DNA from: Chloroflexi bacterium HGW-Chloroflexi-6
GTDB lineage: Bacteria > Chloroflexota > Anaerolineae > Anaerolineales > Villigracilaceae
Direction of reading: 5' to 3'
Assembly (NCBI GenBank): GCA_002840685.1
Contig: PHBU01000008.1
Location: forward strand, 163,263 to 227,262
Length of the DNA: 64,000 nucleotides
A model generated the notes under the pieces. That model saw only the letters and a program-made list of their open reading frames with translations, was not told where the DNA came from and made no database searches. Below, piece by piece: positions 15,812 through 24,482 of this stretch. Position numbers and translations under genes: made by a program. How positions within the stretch are numbered: position 1 is the first letter of the stretch; each line of letters opens with the position of its first letter.

Positions 15812-18598
15812 TTATTTGACCAATTCGACTTTAACGGCACAGACTTTGTATTCCGGGATCTTCGATGTTGGATCAAGGGCAGCGATGGTTAATTCGTTGG
15901 CCGAGGCCTCAGGGAAGTGGAAGTTGGCGTAAACCATGCCGGGCGGCACGCGATCGGTGACCCAGGCTTCGGCTTCAATCACGCCACGGCGTGAGGTGAT
16001 GCGCAGGGTCTTGTTAGCCTGTCCCAGTGTTTCGTCTGGGTTAACGCCCATCCTGGCGGCATCATCCGGGTTGAGTTCAACCAGCGCCTGTCCATAAACT
16101 TCCATCAGACCCTTGGCGCGGCGGGTCATTTCGCCGCCATGCCAGTGATAGAGCACACGCCCGGTGTTCAGGATGAAGGGATAGTTGTCGTCGGGCAGTT
16201 CCGGGGCCGGAACGAAATCGATCGGCATGAACCTGCCCTTGCCGCGTGAGAAGGCTTTGGTGTGCAGGATGGGTGTGCCCGGGTGGTCAGCCGCAGGGAC
16301 GGGCCACTGCAGGCGCTCTCCGTTGTCCAGGCGGGCATGGGTGATGCCGGTGTAGCTCGGGGTCAGCTTGCTGACCTCAACCATGATCTCCTCGCTCGAG
16401 GCATAGTCCCAACCTTTGAGTGGGGCCTCGGCCAGCAGTTCGCGGCCGCCCAGGGCCAGGATGCGCTTGGCAAGCTCGGCGGTGATCTGCCAGTCGTCGC
16501 GGGATTCACCGATGGGTTCGATAGCCTTGTGAACCATCTGCACGCGGCGCTCGGTGTTGCTAAAGGTGCCGGTCTTTTCGGCAAAGGTCACGCCGGGCAA
16601 CAGGATGTCGGCATAGGCGGCAGTTTCGGTCGGGAAGATTTCCTGCAAAACGAAGAATTCGACTTCTTCCAGACAGTGGCGGATGTGGCCGCTATCCGGG
16701 TCAGACATGATCGGGTTTTCACCGAGGATATACAGGGCCTTGATTTTGCCTTCGGGGATGCCGGGCATCATCTCGGTCACGGTCAGGCCAACCTTGGCCG
16801 GGGCTGTGGCGCCCCAGGCGGTTTCGAACTTTTTGATGACTTCCTCGTTGATGACAGGCTGGTAACCGGGGTAAACATTTGGCAGGCCGCCCATATCGCA
16901 GGCGCCCTGAACGTTGTTCTGGCCGCGCAGCGGGTTAACGCCGCCGCCGGGTTTGCCCATGTTGCCGAGCAACATTTGCAGGTTGGCCAGATCCATCACG
17001 TTGCGCACGCCGACAATGTGCTGGGTAATGCCCATCGCCCAGATCACCGCCATCGGACGGTGTTCGTTCATCAATTGGGCTGCCTGGCGCAGTTCCTCGA
17101 TCGAAATGCCGGTGATCTGGCTGACTTTTTCGGGCGGATACTGCATCACGGTTGCTTTGAACTCGTCAAAGTTTTCACAGCGTTCTTCGATGAAGGCTTT
17201 GTCTTCCCAGCTGTTTTCGAGGATGATATGCATCAAGCCATTGAGCAGGGCAATATCGGTGCCCGATTTCTGCTGCAGATGCAGGGTCGCAAATTCGGTA
17301 ATATCGATGCGGCGTGGGTCGGCAACGATCATTTTTGCGCCGCGCTGCAAGACGGCCTGGCGCATCATCGCGCCAAAGACCGGGTGTTGTTCGGTGGTGT
17401 TCGAACCAATGATGAAGAACAGTTCTGATTTTGCGGCGACATCGTCCATTGAGTTGGACATTGCACCCGAGCCAAAGGAAGTGGCCAGACCGGCCACAGT
17501 GCTGGAGTGTCAGAGACGGGCGCAGTGGTCTATGTTGTTCGTCCCCAAGACCTGCCGCGCGAATTTGTTCATCACATAGTTTTCTTCATTGGTGCATTTG
17601 GCCGAAGTCAGCACACCAATGCTGTCTGCGCCGTAACTGGAGCGAACAGCGTGCATTTTCTTGGCGGTCAGGTCAAGGGCAGTATCCCAGGAGGTTTCGA
17701 CCCAATCCCAGCCCGCATCGTGGTGCGATTTCTTGCCGCCTTCGAGCAGGTAGCGGCGCACACGCGGCTTGGTCAACCGGTCGGGGTGCTGAACGAAATC
17801 GTAGCCGTAGCGGCCCTTGACGCATAGGTGGTTGCCGTTGACCGGGGCCTCTTCGCTCGAGGTCACGCGGATGATCTTGCCGTCTTTGACGTTGAAATCA
17901 AATTGGCAGCCAACACCGCAGAAGGTGCAGGTGGTCCGGACCAATTTATCGGGTTTGCCTGCGCTGATCGACATTTTATTGTCGAGTGCGCCGGTTGGGC
18001 AGTAGGCCACACAGGCGCCGCAAGATTCACAGCGCGCATCGAGCATGTCGGTATCGGCTCCGGCTACGGGGTGGGTGTTGAAACCGCGCTCGGCCATGCT
18101 CCATACGAAACGTCCCTGAACTTCCGCGCAGGCGCGCACGCAGCGCGTGCACTGGATGCACTTGTTCAGATCGACCCACACAAATGGGTTGGCGTCACTG
18201 TTGACTTTGTGCAGCGGGATGGGCGACATGCTGGTATCTACATTCAGCCCATAGTGCCTGACCCAGTGCATAAACTGGGTTTCTTGTTTTTGGCCATCTT
18301 CATAACCGCTGTCGTGGTAATTTGACATGAACAGTTCGAGAATGGTTTTGCGTGACTTTTCGATCGCGGGGCTATGAGTTTGGACTTCCATGCCTTCGTT
18401 GACCGGCATGGTGCAGGAAGCCATCGGGGTGCGCCAGCCCTTGACATCGACTACGCACAGGCGGCAGCCGCCGTAGGGATGCAGGTCAGGGTGGTCGCAC
18501 AGGGTCGGGATGGTGACGCCGGTTTGCTCGGCTGCTTTGAGCACCGTCGTCCCTTCCGGAACCTGTACATCTTGTCCGTTTATTTTCAAATTAATCAT
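15812..18598 (-). CDS. fdhA: Formate dehydrogenase catalytic subunit, selenocysteine-containing (UGA at 17510-17512 read through)
   Basis: A 928-residue molybdopterin enzyme oxidising formate to CO2, or the reverse. The frame is interrupted by a single TGA at codon 363 in the context DHCARL-U-HSSTVAGL, exactly where formate dehydrogenases carry Sec or Cys at the Mo/W site. N-terminus: a [2Fe-2S] domain (Cys34, 45, 48, 62), two [4Fe-4S] clusters (CIQCTRCVRAC from 147, CESCGACVAYC from 190) and the catalytic-domain cluster CTFCGVGC (224-231) with Cys259. The His-Cys3 cluster seen in NuoG-like relatives is missing; residues 70-140 hold no Cys. The pterin domains fill the rest. The start at 18598 has AAGGAG. 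Partners: the NuoF/NuoE pair just upstream. Confidence 0.93.
17481..17497 (-). promoter_or_regulatory. Bacterial SECIS element in fdhA
   Basis: Twelve bases after the UGA, the mRNA can form a perfect GUGGCC/GGCCAC stem closed by a GGUCU loop. This is the loop of the known Escherichia coli fdhF SECIS that SelB recognises. It is coded on the minus strand within the fdhA reading frame. Confidence 0.85.
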
Positions 18599-18637
18599 GA
18601 GTTCTCCTTCCTTCTCTAAAATTTCAGAAAAGGGTTT

Positions 18638-20284
18638 TTATGCGGGCGTGGCTTCTTCTTCGACAACCATCGGACAAACGCCGGTCGGGCAAATGCCGAG
18701 GCGGATGTGGGCTTCGACTTCGGTGCGGAAATGTTGAAGCATATGACGTACCGGCCCGGCTGCTGTCTGACCCAGACCGCAGTTCGAGGCGCGTTCCATT
18801 TCATTGGCCAGGTCGAGCATTTTTTCCAACTCTTCCAGTTTGCCCTGACCTTGGGTGATGCGTTCGACAATTTCATAGGTGCGCTGGGTGCCGATGCGGC
18901 AGGGGGTGCATTTGCCGCACGATTCAAAACGGAAGAATTGCAGCAGGACTTTGACCAGGTCAACGATGCAGACATTCTGATCGCAGATCAGCAGCGCACC
19001 TGACCCGAGCGAGACTCCCGCTTTGCGGAAGGACTCAAAGTCCATCGGGGTATCCTGCAAAACTGCCGGGATGATCGATCCGCTTGAGCCGCCAGTTTGC
19101 GCCATTTTGAAGCTGCTGCCGGGTTTCATGCCCTTGGCATAAATGTTGATGACCTCACGCAGGGTGATGCCCATCGGAACTTCGATCACGCCGCTAAAGT
19201 TGACGTTGCCCATGATGGTGTAGACCTTGGTGCCGGGGCTGGATGGTGTGCCGATCGCCTTGTACCATTCCGGGCCGTTACGCACAATGGCCGGGATGTT
19301 GGAGAGCGTCTCGACGTTGTTGACCAGGGTTGGTTTGTTCCACAGACCGTTGGTGGTCGGGTAGGGTGGGCGCGTGCGAGGTTCGCCGCGCTTGCCTTCC
19401 AGCGATTCGATCAGCGCGGTTTCTTCACCGCAAACGTAAGCGCCTGCACCTGCGTGAATGTGCAAATGGAAGTTGAAATCGGTGCCAAAAACGTTCTTGC
19501 CCAGGAAGCCAAATTCTTCGGCTTGCTGGATGGCTTTTTCAAGTCGTTGGAAAGCCACGCCGTATTCACCGCGGATGTAAATAAAGCCCTCATCCGCGCC
19601 GATGGCGTAGGCGGCCAATGCCATTGATTCAATGATCTGATGCGGGTCGCCTTCGAGCACGATGCGGTCTTTGAAGGTGCCCGGTTCGCTTTCGTCAGCG
19701 TTGCAGACAACGTACTTCTTGTCGCCTTCTGCGCCGCGCACGAAGCGCCACTTGCGTCCGGCGGGGAAGCCTGCACCGCCGCGCCCCTGCAGACCCGATT
19801 TTTCGATGGTTTCGATGAGTTCCATCGGGGTCATTTCGAGCAGGGCTTTGCCAAGGGCTTCGTAGCCGCTGTTGGCAATGTAATCTTCGATGCTATCAGG
19901 GTCGATGCGCCCGGCGCGTTCGAGCACGATGCGCTGTTCGGACGGGTTGTAGCCTTTTCGGGTGCGCAGCCAGCCGATATGGCCGCTGAGTTGTTTGGGC
20001 GGGGCCAGCAAGTCGGTGGCGACACGGCCTTTATAAAGGTGCTCCTCAACGAGGTAGCGCGCGTCCGCCGCTTTAACGGGACCATAAACGGTCGCTTCGG
20101 GGTAAACGATGACCAACGGTAAAATGTCGGCCCGGCCGACATCCGCCAGCGTGGAAACATCGATCTCGTCTTGCAGGCCGTAGGCCGCCAGGGCATCGTT
20201 CAGGCTCTTGATCAGATCGTCGGCGCCCAGGCGGATGCTTTCAGGGTCAGTGGAGACCAAAATCATTGCGCGTTTGGTTTGCAT
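18638..20284 (-). CDS. NuoF-like subunit of formate dehydrogenase (FMN/NADH site), reduced cofactor set
   Basis: A 548-residue NADH-binding subunit. GRGGAGFPAGRKW (NADH/FMN site) and CNADESEPGTFKDR are conserved, and ESCGKCTPCRIGTQR plus a later Cys bind one [4Fe-4S]. The N-terminal thioredoxin-like domain has lost its cluster: where the paralogue at 20929-22710 has CVDPEC, this one has STDPES. The C-terminal double [4Fe-4S] domain of that paralogue is also absent; the protein stops after GICPTGVCP. It would pass electrons between FdhA and NAD(P). It lies 39 bases upstream of fdhA and 9 bases after the NuoE-like gene, clearly one operon. Confidence 0.88.
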   Translation of the reverse strand: MQTKRAMILVSTDPESIRLGADDLIKSLNDALAAYGLQDEIDVSTLADVGRADILPLVIVYPEATVYGPVKAADARYLVEEHLYKGRVATDLLAPPKQLSGHIGWLRTRKGYNPSEQRIVLERAGRIDPDSIEDYIANSGYEALGKALLEMTPMELIETIEKSGLQGRGGAGFPAGRKWRFVRGAEGDKKYVVCNADESEPGTFKDRIVLEGDPHQIIESMALAAYAIGADEGFIYIRGEYGVAFQRLEKAIQQAEEFGFLGKNVFGTDFNFHLHIHAGAGAYVCGEETALIESLEGKRGEPRTRPPYPTTNGLWNKPTLVNNVETLSNIPAIVRNGPEWYKAIGTPSSPGTKVYTIMGNVNFSGVIEVPMGITLREVINIYAKGMKPGSSFKMAQTGGSSGSIIPAVLQDTPMDFESFRKAGVSLGSGALLICDQNVCIVDLVKVLLQFFRFESCGKCTPCRIGTQRTYEIVERITQGQGKLEELEKMLDLANEMERASNCGLGQTAAGPVRHMLQHFRTEVEAHIRLGICPTGVCPMVVEEEATPA

Positions 20285-20293
20285 GTCTGGCTC

Positions 20294-20791
20294 CTATTCG
20301 TAACGCCCTAAAATATCGGCGATTTGTTCGGGGGTGACGTTGCCGTAGATGTCTTCATCCACCAGCATGACCGGGCCAACGCTGCACAGACCCAGGCAGG
20401 AGGTGGTCATGAGCGTCCACTTGCCATCGGGGGTGGTTTCACCGTTTTTCAGGCTCAGTTTTTCGCGCAGCGCGTTCCAAATGGCCTGACCGCCGACCAC
20501 GTGGCAGGGGGCGTTTTCGCAGAATTTGATGACGTGTTCGCCGCGCGGTTTGGTGGACAGCATATCGTAGAAACTTGCCAGGGCGTGTAACTGGCTTTCA
20601 GCCACAAAGACGCCTTCGCTCGGATCGTTGAGTTGCTTGCGCACTTCGCGAAAGGCATCACCGGAGATGTAACCCAGGGCAAGGTTGATATCGCTCAGAA
20701 TGGGAATGAGCGCGTCGCGCTTGCCGCCGTGCTTTTCGATTGCCGCCCGCACCAGGGCGGGGACGTTGTGTTCAGTTGCCGGAGCAGTCAT
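20294..20791 (-). CDS. NuoE-like [2Fe-2S] subunit (second copy, paired with fdhA)
   Basis: A 165-residue thioredoxin-like ferredoxin subunit. The four [2Fe-2S] cysteines are C91 and C96 (CENAPC) and C132 and C136 (CLGLC). The N-terminal helical part (ALIPILSDINLALGYIS) is as in NuoE/HndA. The ribosome site GGAGG lies just before the ATG at 20791. It probably forms a NuoEF heterodimer with the 548-residue protein and joins FdhA in a NAD-linked formate dehydrogenase. Confidence 0.88.
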   Translation of the reverse strand: MTAPATEHNVPALVRAAIEKHGGKRDALIPILSDINLALGYISGDAFREVRKQLNDPSEGVFVAESQLHALASFYDMLSTKPRGEHVIKFCENAPCHVVGGQAIWNALREKLSLKNGETTPDGKWTLMTTSCLGLCSVGPVMLVDEDIYGNVTPEQIADILGRYE

Positions 20792-20834
20792 CGGGCCTCC
20801 AGAGTAAAGAGTGAGTTACGAGATTTTGGCTATT

Positions 20835-20865
20835 CTGAAAATCTGTGAGAATTTCAGAACAGGAG
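20835..20865. repeat. Imperfect palindrome in the gap between the two NuoEF sets
   Basis: TTCTGAAAATC and GAATTTCAGAA form a stem with one mismatch around a 5-base loop. No T-run follows. It may be another member of the dispersed palindromes or an RNA processing site. Confidence 0.4.
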
Positions 20866-20928
20866 ATCATAAAAGAGTGGTTCAACTCGCGCGGCAATTT
20901 CTAAAGGGCAAACGTCACAAAGATTGTA

Positions 20929-22710
20929 TTACTCAACGGTAATGGCGTTGAAATTACAGACCTGGGCGCAGATACCGCAGCGGATGCAGGTATCCTGATC
21001 GATGTGGTGCAGTTGGCGGCGTTCCCCGCTGATAGCTTCGACCGGGCAGTTGCGCGCGCAAACGGTACAGCCGGTGCAGGCCGGGGAGGTGATCTCGAAG
21101 TGGATCAGCGGGCGGCAGACTTTGGCCGGGCAGCGCTTCTCGTAGATGTGAGCTTCGTACTCTTTGCGGAAGTGTTTGAGTGTGCTAACGACCGGGTTGG
21201 GTGCGCCCTGGCCGAGACCGCACAGGCTGTTCTTGGTGATCTCTGAGCACAGTTCTTCCATCTTTTCGATGTCGCCATCTTCGCCAAAGCCGTCGCAGAT
21301 CTTTTGCAGCATTTCGAGCAGGCGGCGTGTGCCAACGCGGCAGGGGGTGCATTTGCCGCACGATTCTGCCTGGGTAAAGTCCATGAAGAAACGGGCGATA
21401 TCGACCATGCAGGAGGTCTCGTCCATGATGACCAGCCCGCCTGAACCCATCATCGAACCGGCCTGGGTCAGGGCTTCGTAATCGAGGGGCAGGTCAAGGT
21501 GAGATTCGACCAGACATCCGCCCATCGGGCCGCCGGTTTGGACGGCTTTAAAGTGGCGGCCTTCTTTCATGCCGCCGGCAACTTCGAAGATGATCTCGCG
21601 CAGGGTGATGCCCATTGGCACTTCGATCAGGCCGGGCTTCATGACGTTGCCGCCGACGGCGAAGGTTTTGGTGCCCTTCGAGCGTTCAGTACCCATGCTG
21701 GCGTACCAGTCTGCGCCCTTCAGGATGATCTGCGGGATATTGGAGTAGGTTTCAACGTTGTTGTTGTTGGTCGGTTTGCCCCAGACACCCTTGACCGCCG
21801 GGAAGGGCGGGCGCGGGCTGGGTTCGCCGCGCAGACCCATGATCGAGGCGATCAGGGCGGTTTCTTCGCCGCAAACAAAAGCCCCGGCGCCCACGCGCAC
21901 TTCCAGGTCGAACGAGAAGTCGGTGCCGAGAATGTTCTGGCCGAGGAAGCCAAATTCGCGCGCCTGGGCGATGGCGATGTTGAAGGTTTCGACTGCGACT
22001 GGGTATTCAGCGCGGCAGTAAACGTAGCCGTAGCTTGCGCCGATCGCATAAGCGCCAATGATCATGCCTTCCAGCACCGAATGCGGATCGCCTTCAAGCA
22101 CACGCCGGTTCATAAACGCGCCGGGGTCGCCTTCGTCGGCATTGCAGACCATGTATTTTGGTGAGTCATCCACCTGGCGGGTTAGATTCCATTTCTTGCC
22201 GGCTGGGAAACCCGCACCGCCGCGCCCGCGCAGGCCAGATTTAAGCACTTCGTCAATAACTTGTTGGGGCTGCATTTCGAACATTGCTTTGCCGAGGGCC
22301 TGGTAACCGTCCACGGCCAGGTAGTCTTCGATGTTGGTCGGGTCGATGTAGCCGCAATTCTTGAGCACAACGCGCAATTCTTTGGGGCGCAGCGGACCAA
22401 GCTCTTCATCCACCACAACCTTGGGCATCTCGCGGAATTTCTCAACGATGCGGCCCTTCAGGAAGTGTTCTTCAACGATGAAGGGCACATCGTCGGCATT
22501 AAAGCCGAGATAATGCACGCCTTCGGGGTAGACGATCATTTCGGGGCCGTCTTCACAGCCACCGATGCGCGAAGTCTCAAGAACCTGGATCTCGTCGATC
22601 AAACCCTGGTCTACTAATTCATCCTGAAGCGCATCGATAACATCATGCGCGCCCCGGGCCAGGCACTCTGGATCAACACATACCAATATGTGGGAACGGA
22701 AAAAAGCCAT
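20929..22710 (-). CDS. hndC: NuoF/HndC-like NADH-binding subunit with C-terminal double ferredoxin
   Basis: A 593-residue protein. The ATG at 22710 is chosen because GGAG lies six bases before it, inside the longer open frame from 22722. Order: a thioredoxin-like [2Fe-2S] domain (Cys in CVDPEC and RIGGCEDGP, only three of the usual four visible), the NADH/FMN core (GRGGAGFPAGKKW, CNADEGDPGAF), the ESCGKCTPCRVGT cluster, and two [4Fe-4S] motifs (CTGCTVCARNC and CIRCGICAQVC) at the end. This is the layout of HydB/HndC in electron-bifurcating hydrogenases. No [FeFe]-hydrogenase catalytic subunit is nearby, so it probably serves the formate dehydrogenase. Confidence 0.88.
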   Translation of the reverse strand: MAFFRSHILVCVDPECLARGAHDVIDALQDELVDQGLIDEIQVLETSRIGGCEDGPEMIVYPEGVHYLGFNADDVPFIVEEHFLKGRIVEKFREMPKVVVDEELGPLRPKELRVVLKNCGYIDPTNIEDYLAVDGYQALGKAMFEMQPQQVIDEVLKSGLRGRGGAGFPAGKKWNLTRQVDDSPKYMVCNADEGDPGAFMNRRVLEGDPHSVLEGMIIGAYAIGASYGYVYCRAEYPVAVETFNIAIAQAREFGFLGQNILGTDFSFDLEVRVGAGAFVCGEETALIASIMGLRGEPSPRPPFPAVKGVWGKPTNNNNVETYSNIPQIILKGADWYASMGTERSKGTKTFAVGGNVMKPGLIEVPMGITLREIIFEVAGGMKEGRHFKAVQTGGPMGGCLVESHLDLPLDYEALTQAGSMMGSGGLVIMDETSCMVDIARFFMDFTQAESCGKCTPCRVGTRRLLEMLQKICDGFGEDGDIEKMEELCSEITKNSLCGLGQGAPNPVVSTLKHFRKEYEAHIYEKRCPAKVCRPLIHFEITSPACTGCTVCARNCPVEAISGERRQLHHIDQDTCIRCGICAQVCNFNAITVE

Positions 22711-22783
22711 AATAAACTCCAAACATGGTTATTTGCGGCGCATCGTTTCCTGGATTAATCCCCAGGGCGGCTGCTTCCGCATC

Positions 22784-22809
22784 GCCGAAGCATAACTTCG
22801 GCACTTAAA
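22784..22809 (-). repeat. Dispersed palindromic element, reverse-oriented copy
   Basis: On the minus strand it reads AAGTGCCGAAG, a short loop, then CTTCGGC. It matches the element at 30742-30768 and lies between the hndB-like and hndC-like genes. Confidence 0.55.
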
Positions 22810-22811
22810 AA

Positions 22812-23186
22812 TTATTGTTGTAAGGGCAGCACGTTGCTCTCGACCGGTTTGCCGCCTTGGACGTGTTCTTTCATGATCTTTTCGGCAACTTCGGCGGTGA
22901 CTTTGCGGTAATAAACTTTGGGCTGTTCGCCGATGACAACTTCGACGATTGGTTCGTGTTCGCACAGGCCAATGCAGCCGGTCTGGGTGACGCTGACGCC
23001 GCTCACTTTTTGGGTTTCAACGTAGTTCAGGATGCTCTTCATCGTATCGCGCGCGCCCGCGGCAATACCGCAGGTACCCATGGCAACGATCACCTGCACA
23101 TTACCACCGGCAGATTTCATTTCTTTTTTCTTTTGAGCTTCTTCGCGAATGCGTTTGAGATCGTCAAGGGACTTGATAGCAGGCAT
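22812..23186 (-). CDS. hndB: HndB-like [2Fe-2S] ferredoxin
   Basis: A 124-residue thioredoxin-like ferredoxin. The start is the ATG at 23186, behind AAAGGAG; the open frame extends to 23237 through a palindromic repeat and is not used. Cysteines: Cys39 in AMGTCGIAAGARD and Cys71/75 in TGCIGLCEHEP, the HndB family pattern. In Hnd-type complexes this subunit is a small electron carrier or accessory. It lies between the ATPase-like gene and the HndC-like gene of the same operon. Confidence 0.85.
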   Translation of the reverse strand: MPAIKSLDDLKRIREEAQKKKEMKSAGGNVQVIVAMGTCGIAAGARDTMKSILNYVETQKVSGVSVTQTGCIGLCEHEPIVEVVIGEQPKVYYRKVTAEVAEKIMKEHVQGGKPVESNVLPLQQ

Positions 23187-23207
23187 GTTTATCTCCTTTA
23201 CTCTTCT

Positions 23208-23235
23208 GGAGTGCAAAATCTCCAGATTTTGCACC
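23208..23235 (+). repeat. Dispersed palindromic element, copy in the hnd operon
   Basis: GGAGTGCAAAATC, a 4-base loop, then GATTTTGCACC: a perfect 10-bp stem, nearly the same as 7614-7641. A second short palindrome, ACCTG-A-CAGGT, follows at 23254-23265. Confidence 0.7.
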
Positions 23236-23265
23236 ATTTTATGAATATTTCAGACCTGACAGGTT

Positions 23266-23823
23266 TTATAACTTGATCGCGCCAATGCCTTCTTCCAGCA
23301 TTCCGCGCAAAAAACCTAAAACTTCCGGCTCGGTCATGGACATATCGCCCAGTTCGGCTTTAAGTTCGGTATCATCAAAGAGAAATTCATCGGTTTGTCC
23401 ATCTTTTTGGGTTGCCCGATAAACAAAAACCCAATGAATTTGTGGATAGGAAACCAGCACCGCCAGGAAGGTGGCTGCCAGGTCCCCGAGCGGCATCCGG
23501 TCGATGTGACTGTGCCGAAAGGACACCTCCACCCGCGTGCCTTTGCCCTGCTCCGAGACGAGACTCAGGCCGCCTTCGCTCATTTCCGCCGCCAGTTTCA
23601 AGAGCGGAATTCCCAGCCCGACCTTGCGGGTGGTGCGGGTGGTATAGAAGGGGTCAAGTACGCGTTGGGCAATTTCAGCGCTCATGCCGCGCCCATCATC
23701 TTCGACACAGGCCAGCAAGCGGTCGCTTTGCAGATCCTCGTGCACCTCGATGCGGATATTGCGCCCCTGGGCGGCGACGCTGTTTTCCGCAATATCGAGC
23801 AGGTGCAGGGCAATCTCGCGCAT
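23266..23823 (-). CDS. Histidine-kinase-type ATPase domain protein in the hnd/fdh operon
   Basis: A 185-residue protein made essentially of a GHKL (HATPase_c) fold. N-box HLLDIAENSVAAQ (about 7-19), G1 box VEDDGRGMS (40-48), F-like box DPFYTTRTTRKVGLGIPL and G2 region GKGTRVEVSF. There is no H-box dimerisation domain and no receiver, so it is not a complete sensor kinase. Genes like this sit beside hndA in several anaerobe hydrogenase operons; their role is undefined. It ends one base before the hndA-like gene's region begins downstream, so the two are tightly coupled. The last 70 residues are not recognised. Confidence 0.82.
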   Translation of the reverse strand: MREIALHLLDIAENSVAAQGRNIRIEVHEDLQSDRLLACVEDDGRGMSAEIAQRVLDPFYTTRTTRKVGLGIPLLKLAAEMSEGGLSLVSEQGKGTRVEVSFRHSHIDRMPLGDLAATFLAVLVSYPQIHWVFVYRATQKDGQTDEFLFDDTELKAELGDMSMTEPEVLGFLRGMLEEGIGAIKL

Positions 23824-24354
23824 TTAGGCCTTCTCTGGTTCCGCTTCCTGAGATTGAACTTTCTTGACCAACTGCGGGAACTTGTTGGGCTTCACGCGGC
23901 CGTTGACTTCTTCATCCACAACCACAACCGGGGCCTGGCTGCAAGCGCCGACGCAGCGGCATTCTTCGAGTGTGATCAATCCGTCGGGGGTGGTCTGGCC
24001 GAGGTCGATATCCAGCATTTGCTTGGCTTTTTCAACCAGTTGCGATACTCCGGCCACATAACAGGCTGTGCCGAGACAGAACTTGATGGTGTGTTTGCCG
24101 CGCGGCTGGGTCTTGAAGAAAGAGTAGAAGGTGACCACGCCGTGAACCTGTCCCAAGGAAACGTTCAACTTGCGAGCAATGTAAGCCTGCATCGCGGGGG
24201 AAACGTGACCGATCTTGCCCTGGACTTCGTTCAGAACCAGCATGACCGCACCCTGGCGGTCTTTGTTGTCGGCGATCGCCTTCTCAATAATGGCTTTCTG
24301 ATTGGCGATGTTCAATGGATCGTTTGATGCGATGTTTTTCAATAGTCGGGTCAT
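23824..24354 (-). CDS. hndA: NuoE/HndA-like [2Fe-2S] subunit
   Basis: A 176-residue subunit, first gene of the operon. Cluster ligands C93 and C98 (CLGTAC) and C134 and C138 (CVGAC) are present, preceded by the helical domain with GKIGHVSPAM and VTFYSFF. It should pair with the HndC-like protein to form a NAD(H)-reactive diaphorase. A predicted promoter and an 18-bp palindromic operator lie immediately upstream (24378-24428), so this is the controlled start of the run hndA-ATPase-hndB-hndC and probably the second NuoEF and fdhA. Confidence 0.88.
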   Translation of the reverse strand: MTRLLKNIASNDPLNIANQKAIIEKAIADNKDRQGAVMLVLNEVQGKIGHVSPAMQAYIARKLNVSLGQVHGVVTFYSFFKTQPRGKHTIKFCLGTACYVAGVSQLVEKAKQMLDIDLGQTTPDGLITLEECRCVGACSQAPVVVVDEEVNGRVKPNKFPQLVKKVQSQEAEPEKA

Positions 24355-24377
24355 AATTCAGATACCTTTGATGCGAA

Positions 24378-24395
24378 TTGTGAAAAATCTCACAA
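24378..24395. promoter_or_regulatory. Rex-like (or CRP/FNR-like) operator upstream of hndA
   Basis: A perfect TTGTGA-N6-TCACAA palindrome. It lies 24 bases upstream of the hndA start and 4 bases downstream of a predicted -10 box, hence over the likely transcription start, which favours repression. Rex sites in many bacteria read TTGTGAA-N4-TTCACAA; CRP sites share TGTGA-N6-TCACA. Confidence 0.7.
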
Positions 24396-24399
24396 GAAA

Positions 24400-24428
24400 A
24401 GTTTAACATTTCCTTGCAAAAACGTCAA
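24400..24428 (-). promoter_or_regulatory. Promoter of the hnd/fdh operon
   Basis: On the minus strand: TTGACG (24423-24428), a 17-base spacer and TAAACT (24400-24405). Confidence 0.6.
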
Positions 24429-24482
24429 TGAATGAATGTCACAAAACAAACGGTAACTTGTCAGTCTTGCGGGGCAATGAGG

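Noticed and set aside
16262..17428. A 388-codon open frame opposite fdhA
   Set aside because: Shadow of a highly conserved gene; its His/Gly-rich sequence is typical of antisense translation.
17510..17512. Stop codon splitting fdhA, at first sight a nonsense mutation or sequencing error
   Set aside because: The codon is TGA at the exact Sec position, flanking residues fit the family on both sides, and a SECIS hairpin with GGUCU loop follows.
20929..24354. Respiratory complex I (nuo) operon
   Set aside because: Only E- and F-type subunits and an HndB-like protein are present, with no membrane subunits; the set is of the soluble Hnd/Fdh type.
24378..24395. Calling the TTGTGA-N6-TCACAA sites firmly as CRP sites
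   Set aside because: CRP and Rex sites overlap in pattern; position over the likely transcription start and the redox gene content favour Rex, so the call is left open.
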